Positions 33,349-37,163 of a stretch of 37,163 bases of DNA are shown here, one piece after another. Source of the stretch: Bdellovibrionales bacterium (GTDB taxonomy: Bacteria; Bdellovibrionota; Bdellovibrionia; Bdellovibrionales; UBA1609); assembly GCA_020435005.1 (NCBI GenBank), contig JAGRAE010000007.1:1-37163 (forward strand). The letters run 5' to 3'. Position 1 is the stretch's first letter. Every line of letters starts with the position of its first letter. The position numbers and the translations under genes are program-made. The notes beneath the pieces were generated by a model. It made no database searches and was not told where the DNA came from. It was given only the letters and a program-made list of their open reading frames with translations.

Positions 33349-34794
33349 TTAATTTGTAGTCGGTAAATTAAATTCTCCAGATCTACCGAGCTCTTTCATG
33401 CCTAAGTCATTAGGTGCAATGCCATACACAAACAGTTTTTTCCCTTTGTGTGCTTCAAGCTCGCTCATCATTATTGGTACTTTAAATCTATGCCAAGTGC
33501 TGTTTGTAGAGCAGACATGGTTAATTGCAACCTCTGAAGGCTGGAGTGCGGGATGAGTTCTTAATAAGACCTTATTCCCTTTATCATCATTCACAAATAC
33601 TTTGACGGTTATTGATTCGTAATAATTTTTTAAACAAGACCAACCCAATAAATACACTTGATTATCAATTTTCTGTAGTCCTGCGACCATACCCAAAATA
33701 TCAATCGAATTAGGTACAGGTGAGTCGAGGCAGGCCTCATCTTTTTTCTTTAGAGGGTTTGTTTGTGGTCCTGCTAAAATATAATCGTAGGTTTTTGTTA
33801 AATCTACTTCATGGCCTAAACCTGGAACACAAGATAGAGTCATGTGTTTTGCCCAAGTATTTCTGAACCAAAAAATATTATTTCTTAAATAAGAAGTACC
33901 ATAAACATCATTAAGTCCAATAATTGTGTTAATTGTTAGTTTCGGAAATCTTCTTTGCGCCCCGGCACTAAAAAGAGAGGTTTTATCTAATAAATGTTGT
34001 GGAGGTAAAATATTTTTTTCACAATATCTTTGACTAGACCAACCATTCCATAAATCAATTAGCCTTCTTAAGCTGAGACCTATTTGCAAGCCACCTGAGT
34101 CAAAGCTGTATGATGAATCCTCGTTAAAACATGATTCTTCTATAAGTAATGGTTGAGGACCAGCGTTAAAAATAACTTGGTCTAAATACTCATCCGCTTT
34201 GTGATAAGCTAGGGCAAACATAGCAATTGTGCTACCATTACTACCACCGACATGAGTTAAATGTGTGCCATTTATTATGCCTTCTTTAATCATGTGACGA
34301 ACAACAAGGTCATAGGCTTTCGCTGCATTAACATAACCATCTAGTGCCTTAAAGTATCCACCTGTTCCAAGCCTTCCCGATAAATTTTCATCTGAAAAAT
34401 TAATTATAACAGATCTTATTTTATGATCCGTTAATTTATTTAGAGTAGGAGACAATTGTCGACTTATTTCTGATGACCACTGTCCGTCGGAACCAGCCAG
34501 CCAAATAGTTGTAGAATTAATATTATTATCATCTACTAAGTTCCAACTATAACGAACTTTATAGTCGATTTGATTTAAAGAGTTATGGATTAAAATCTCA
34601 TTACAAAGCCAGTTTTCTAAGGTCTCAGGGCAAAATTGGTCTAATGCTACAATAGAAATAGAATGGTCATTGTCATTTAAAATATCACGGGTACTGTTAT
34701 TATTTGTTGAGCTAGTTTTATTTGATGAATTATTGCATCCAACAAACACAAAAATGATAATAAATATAAAACCAATTAGTTGAGTTAATTTCAT
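33349..34794 (-). CDS. Lipoprotein alpha/beta hydrolase
   Basis: 481 residues. A leader ending FVGC gives lipid cysteine C20, followed by an asparagine/serine-rich linker (NNSSNKTSSTNNNS). The body carries a serine-hydrolase triad: nucleophile S185 in VGGSNGSTI (GxSxG), acid D296 in IGLNDVYG and H328 in PGLGHEVD, in the right order and spacing for the alpha/beta fold. The C-terminal ~130 residues (IDNQVYLLGWSCLKNYYESI, then VKVFVNDDKGNKVLL) look like a beta-sandwich add-on. GGAGGG lies three bases before the ATG. The gene's stop directly abuts the convergent barrel gene. The substrate (ester, lipid or peptide) is unknown. Confidence 0.75.
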   Translation of the reverse strand: MKLTQLIGFIFIIIFVFVGCNNSSNKTSSTNNNSTRDILNDNDHSISIVALDQFCPETLENWLCNEILIHNSLNQIDYKVRYSWNLVDDNNINSTTIWLAGSDGQWSSEISRQLSPTLNKLTDHKIRSVIINFSDENLSGRLGTGGYFKALDGYVNAAKAYDLVVRHMIKEGIINGTHLTHVGGSNGSTIAMFALAYHKADEYLDQVIFNAGPQPLLIEESCFNEDSSYSFDSGGLQIGLSLRRLIDLWNGWSSQRYCEKNILPPQHLLDKTSLFSAGAQRRFPKLTINTIIGLNDVYGTSYLRNNIFWFRNTWAKHMTLSCVPGLGHEVDLTKTYDYILAGPQTNPLKKKDEACLDSPVPNSIDILGMVAGLQKIDNQVYLLGWSCLKNYYESITVKVFVNDDKGNKVLLRTHPALQPSEVAINHVCSTNSTWHRFKVPIMMSELEAHKGKKLFVYGIAPNDLGMKELGRSGEFNLPTTN

Positions 34795-34973
34795 TGTCCC
34801 TCCACAATTTTCTTATTGCAAATATAAAACCAACTCAACAACTTCTAATTTTTAGGAGAGCGAGGAGCAATAGACAAATGTGGAGGATCTAAGCAAAAAA
34901 TTGAATAATTTAAATAGGTTGTTTACAACTTTATAAATCGTATCATAATGAGACAATTTTAAGAAAAAACATA

Positions 34974-35615
34974 CTAATTATTTATTTGAGCAGAGGTCGA
35001 TCGACTAGACTTTTTTTTCTTAAAAAGCACGTATCCAGTAATTAGAACAACTACACCAATTAAGATATAGACTTGAAACTCTTTAGCTACAGTTAAAGCC
35101 TGTTCCATATTTTTACTTAAGTAATAAGCCAATATGACCCAAAAAGGAACGCTTATTAGTGCTGCAATACCATCCAATAAGAAAAACACCCAGAACTTAA
35201 CGCCCATCATACCGGCACTTAAAAAAACGGGAGAGCGTAAGCCGGGTAAAAATCGTGCAATAAAACAAATAAATTTAGAATTATTAATTATCTTTTCCTC
35301 TGCCATGCGAATTCTTTCTTGAGTAAAGATCTTTCTGAACAAAGGCAATCGTATTACCTTGTGGCCATATTTTTTTCCCATGAAAAACATAAAGGTATCG
35401 CCAACCATAACCCCAATCATTCCAGCGATAATGGCTCCGGGGAGGCTAATGGTTCCTATTCCAGCAAGTATTCCTGCGCCAATGAGTGTGATGTCTTCGG
35501 GAATAGGAATGCCTAGACCACAGGCAAAAAGTACACCCAATATGACCGCATAAGCTTGCCAGCTAGAAAATGAAGTCAAAAAGGCTAGTAGTTTGTAGGA
35601 AAAGCTAGATTCCAT
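34974..35615 (-). CDS. DedA-family membrane protein
   Basis: 213 residues with several membrane segments (SWQAYAVILGVLFACGLG, LPGAIIAGMIGVMVGDTFMF, FWVFFLLDGIAALISVPFWVI, VYILIGVVVLITGYVLF). The DedA/VTT signatures are present: IPIPEDITLIGAG near the start and FIARFLPGLRSPVFLSAGMM, with the conserved Arg and Pro. DedA proteins act as lipid scramblases or carriers that recycle undecaprenyl phosphate and keep membrane potential. Nothing nearby suggests a special role. Confidence 0.9.
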   Translation of the reverse strand: MESSFSYKLLAFLTSFSSWQAYAVILGVLFACGLGIPIPEDITLIGAGILAGIGTISLPGAIIAGMIGVMVGDTFMFFMGKKYGHKVIRLPLFRKIFTQERIRMAEEKIINNSKFICFIARFLPGLRSPVFLSAGMMGVKFWVFFLLDGIAALISVPFWVILAYYLSKNMEQALTVAKEFQVYILIGVVVLITGYVLFKKKKSSRSTSAQINN

Positions 35616-35633
35616 AAGTATTCATCAAATATA

Positions 35634-36032
35634 ATGATACTAATGGAAAAGACAGATAAAATTAAACTAGTTGTTGCAGATGACGCTCCGTTCATTCGGG
35701 AGATTATACGTCAAATTGCAAAAGGCGATGAAAGTCTAGTTTTAGTAGGCGAAGCACAAGATGGTGAAGATGTGATTGAGGTTGTAAGTTGCACACGGCC
35801 AGATGTGATTTTAATGGATATTGTGATGCCCAAAAAAAATGGAATAGAAGCTACTAAAATCATTCTTGAAAAATATCCAAAAATAAAAGTCATTGCATTT
35901 TCTACATTAGACGATGAGTCTATGTTGCTCAAAGCACTAGATGCGGGCTGTTGCAATTACTTAAAAAAACCTTTTGATGCTCAGAGTGTTAAAAAAATTA
36001 TTTATAATTCTATTCTAGGAGAGTCAGCATGA
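35634..36032 (+). CDS. CheY-like response regulator (single receiver domain)
   Basis: 132 residues (ATG at 35634; a second in-frame ATG at 35643). The receiver fold is complete: acidic pair D16-D17 (VVADDAPF), phosphorylation site D62 in VILMDIVMPKKNG, S90 (IAFST) and K111/K112 (YLKKPF). There is no output domain, so it must work through another protein. It overlaps the next gene by four bases (ATGA), implying coupling with a small membrane protein. Its kinase is not in the window. Confidence 0.9.
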   Translation: MILMEKTDKIKLVVADDAPFIREIIRQIAKGDESLVLVGEAQDGEDVIEVVSCTRPDVILMDIVMPKKNGIEATKIILEKYPKIKVIAFSTLDDESMLLKALDAGCCNYLKKPFDAQSVKKIIYNSILGESA

Positions 36033-36448
36033 GTGAATTGTTATTTATAGTAAAATCATTTGTACTTACGATTTTGATTGTTATTTTTATGCAAGTTAAA
36101 GTGGGAGAAACAACAATTGAAGAAAAAACACTGATGTGGATTGAAAGTTCTCCAATTATTTTACCATTGCAAGAAGTAGTTCAAGGAGGAGTTAAATTTA
36201 TTAGAGAAGGCTGGCAAACAGTCTTTGGTAATTTAAATAGCAAATTTTTTAGCTCAGTTAATGAAAAAAACACTCCGGGAAAAAGAGATTTAAATTTAGT
36301 TTTGGAACGCAGTCAAAATTATTTAAGAGATAAGGCTGAAAAATTAAAAGAAAAAGCCACAGAAAAAATGGAATCTACCCGCGAGTCAATTAGAACTCAT
36401 CAATGGCAAACTGATGAGTCCGACTCTATTAAAACAGAAGATTTATAA
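36029..36448 (+). CDS. Single-pass membrane protein with coiled-coil tail
   Basis: 139 residues. One N-terminal membrane segment (FIVKSFVLTILIVIFMQVKV), a middle part of about 60 residues, then a strongly charged helical tail (YLRDKAEKLKEKATEKMEST, then RESIRTHQW) likely to form a coiled coil. AGGAGAG precedes the ATG, which overlaps the response regulator gene as ATGA. It may be an anchor or partner for that regulator, by inference from the overlap. No family recognised. Confidence 0.75.
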   Translation: MSELLFIVKSFVLTILIVIFMQVKVGETTIEEKTLMWIESSPIILPLQEVVQGGVKFIREGWQTVFGNLNSKFFSSVNEKNTPGKRDLNLVLERSQNYLRDKAEKLKEKATEKMESTRESIRTHQWQTDESDSIKTEDL

Positions 36449-36664
36449 TTAATGACCTTTTATTGCTTTCTGAGCTTTTGTTTTTAATCTGTTTATTCTC
36501 GCTCTTTTTTGCTGTTCTTTAGTACCAGCTAAACGCTGAGATAGTTTTACGTATTTAGCTTCATTTTTATCGGCATTTGCCTGATGGCTACACTCTGCCT
36601 GAGCCATTGTTGAACCAGTAACTAAAAATGCAGTTAGAATTAAAATCGTCTTTAAAGCCTTCAT
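36449..36664 (-). CDS. Small exported basic protein, unknown
   Basis: 71 residues: a signal peptide (LKTILILTAFLVTGSTMAQA) followed by a 49-residue, lysine- and arginine-rich mature peptide (KYVKLSQRLAGTKEQQKRAR, then INRLKTKAQKAIKGH) that looks helical. AAGGAGAG lies before the ATG. The stop directly abuts the convergent gene. Such small basic secreted proteins can bind nucleic acid or membranes, but no function is known. Confidence 0.7.
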   Translation of the reverse strand: MKALKTILILTAFLVTGSTMAQAECSHQANADKNEAKYVKLSQRLAGTKEQQKRARINRLKTKAQKAIKGH

Positions 36665-36691
36665 AGAGTCTCTCCTTTTAAATAGAAACTA

Positions 36692-36742
36692 TTGATTTGC
36701 ACCCAGTGCCTCGAGGGGGGCAAGGCTACGGAGTGCAATCAA
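36692..36742 (-). other. Stem-loop leader candidate upstream of the 71-residue gene
   Basis: TTGATTTGCAC (36692-36702) and GTGCAATCAA (36733-36742) pair as a long stem with one extra base, closing a loop that itself contains a TGCC/GGCA pair. It lies 28 bases upstream of the minus-strand start, so it would be in that gene's 5' leader. It does not match the c-di-GMP-I or other riboswitch consensus that I can recall. Confidence 0.35.
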
Positions 36743-36930
36743 CACTTATCATTTAGTAATTCAAGCTGTATGCCAGTTGGTCACTCTTATGGGCACTATA
36801 TTTAATAGTAATTACTGGTACTTACGAAATGCAATGAAAACCTCATGTCATAGCCTTTGACAAAATGGTGCCCTAAAAGGTCGCCTGACTTCCAAGTGTA
36901 CAAATATGAGACAGTGAATTGTATAGTTAT

Positions 36931-36959
36931 TTGACAGTGTATTAAACAGTACATTTATT
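36931..36959 (+). promoter_or_regulatory. Sigma-70-like promoter pointing right
   Basis: TTGACA (36931-36936) matches the -35 consensus perfectly, and TTTATT (36954-36959) matches four of six at -10, with an ideal 17-base spacer. Nothing codes downstream for at least 200 bases, so it may drive a gene beyond the window or a non-coding RNA. Confidence 0.45.
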
Positions 36960-37083
36960 TGCCTTGGCAGAATGGCCTTCGAATAAGATGAACTATACAT
37001 TTAAAAGCTTATTTTCGTAGGTAAATTACTACTCCCAGCAGATAGGATAAGTTATGTTAGCCTTTACATCCTGATAGGGTCTT

Positions 37084-37108
37084 TCTCAATGCCGTCGTGG
37101 CATTGAGA
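37084..37108. other. Perfect 10-bp hairpin
   Basis: TCTCAATGCC and GGCATTGAGA pair perfectly around a GTCGT loop. The T-run that an intrinsic terminator needs is not there (it reads GTTATTTGTTG), although a few T residues follow. It may be part of a structured RNA started by the promoter at 36931, or an attenuator. Confidence 0.45.
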
Positions 37109-37163
37109 GTTATTTGTTGTCGTGCATGGTAAGAGTGACGATGTCGGAGTGCGTTGAATCGTT

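Larger units (their letters stand above)
36665..37163. other. Gene-free end of the window
   Basis: About 500 bases without a convincing open frame. The stretch contains a structured leader candidate just upstream of the minus gene (36692-36742), a plus-strand promoter-like site (36931-36959) and a perfect hairpin (37084-37108). A GACAGTG motif occurs twice (36910-36916 and 36933-36939). I recognise no tRNA, rRNA, 6S, SRP or RNase P RNA. Confidence 0.5.

Noticed and set aside
36692-36742. c-di-GMP riboswitch
   Set aside because: The stem resembles a leader, but the conserved GEMM core is not present on either strand.

Overview
The window is 37 kb of AT-rich bacterial chromosome (gene-dense, roughly 35-38% GC by eye). 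It most likely comes from a Bdellovibrionota (Bdellovibrio-like) bacterium. The evidence is indirect: many exported proteins and lipoproteins, three lipoproteins whose lipid cysteine sits in a Q-N-C context (FQNC, FQNC, YQNC) that I associate with this phylum, many c-type cytochrome motifs, outer-membrane barrels, and a Gram-negative housekeeping set (groESL, gmhA, rmuC, DedA). No 16S rRNA is present, so this assignment is an inference.

Region by region. Positions 1-565 carry no gene but hold a long GAAT/GAAG microsatellite. From 566 to 2228 there are two exported proteins of unknown role. Positions 2327-5119 form an arsenic-type cluster: a TIGR04283-like glycosyltransferase, divergent from an animal-AS3MT-like ArsM and an overlapping radical SAM enzyme, followed by a truncated HigA antitoxin relic (5122-5307). 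Positions 5367-8074 hold three unknown envelope proteins. Positions 8201-9583 encode an RsbW/SpoIIAB-like ATPase and a STAS protein, apparently a partner-switching pair. A LysR regulator (10053-10865) diverges from a monoheme cytochrome lipoprotein across a 25-bp near-palindrome. A GC-richer Fic AMP-transferase gene (11457-12551) lies against the 3' end of tRNA-Ser. gmhA, tRNA-Arg, tRNA-Asn and two small envelope proteins follow, then a zinc-ribbon TPR protein overlapping an SPFH (YdjI-like) protein.

Positions 16700-22314 form a five-gene co-directional unit: a cytochrome with DUF1588/DUF1592-like character, a lipoprotein, a Tat-exported DUF1501-like protein and two heme-motif lipoproteins. 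It converges on a two-gene operon (25310 to 22321) encoding a diheme-cytochrome/outer-membrane-barrel fusion and a three-part methyltransferase. Together these look like an envelope redox system, and they are the most interesting part of the window. The rest holds rmuC, an exported helical protein, groES-groEL with a promoter and a clear terminator, an exported HD phosphohydrolase, two divergent outer-membrane barrel proteins, a lipoprotein alpha/beta hydrolase, a DedA protein, a CheY-like regulator overlapping a membrane coiled-coil protein, and a small exported basic protein. The last 500 bases have no gene but contain a promoter-like site and a perfect hairpin.
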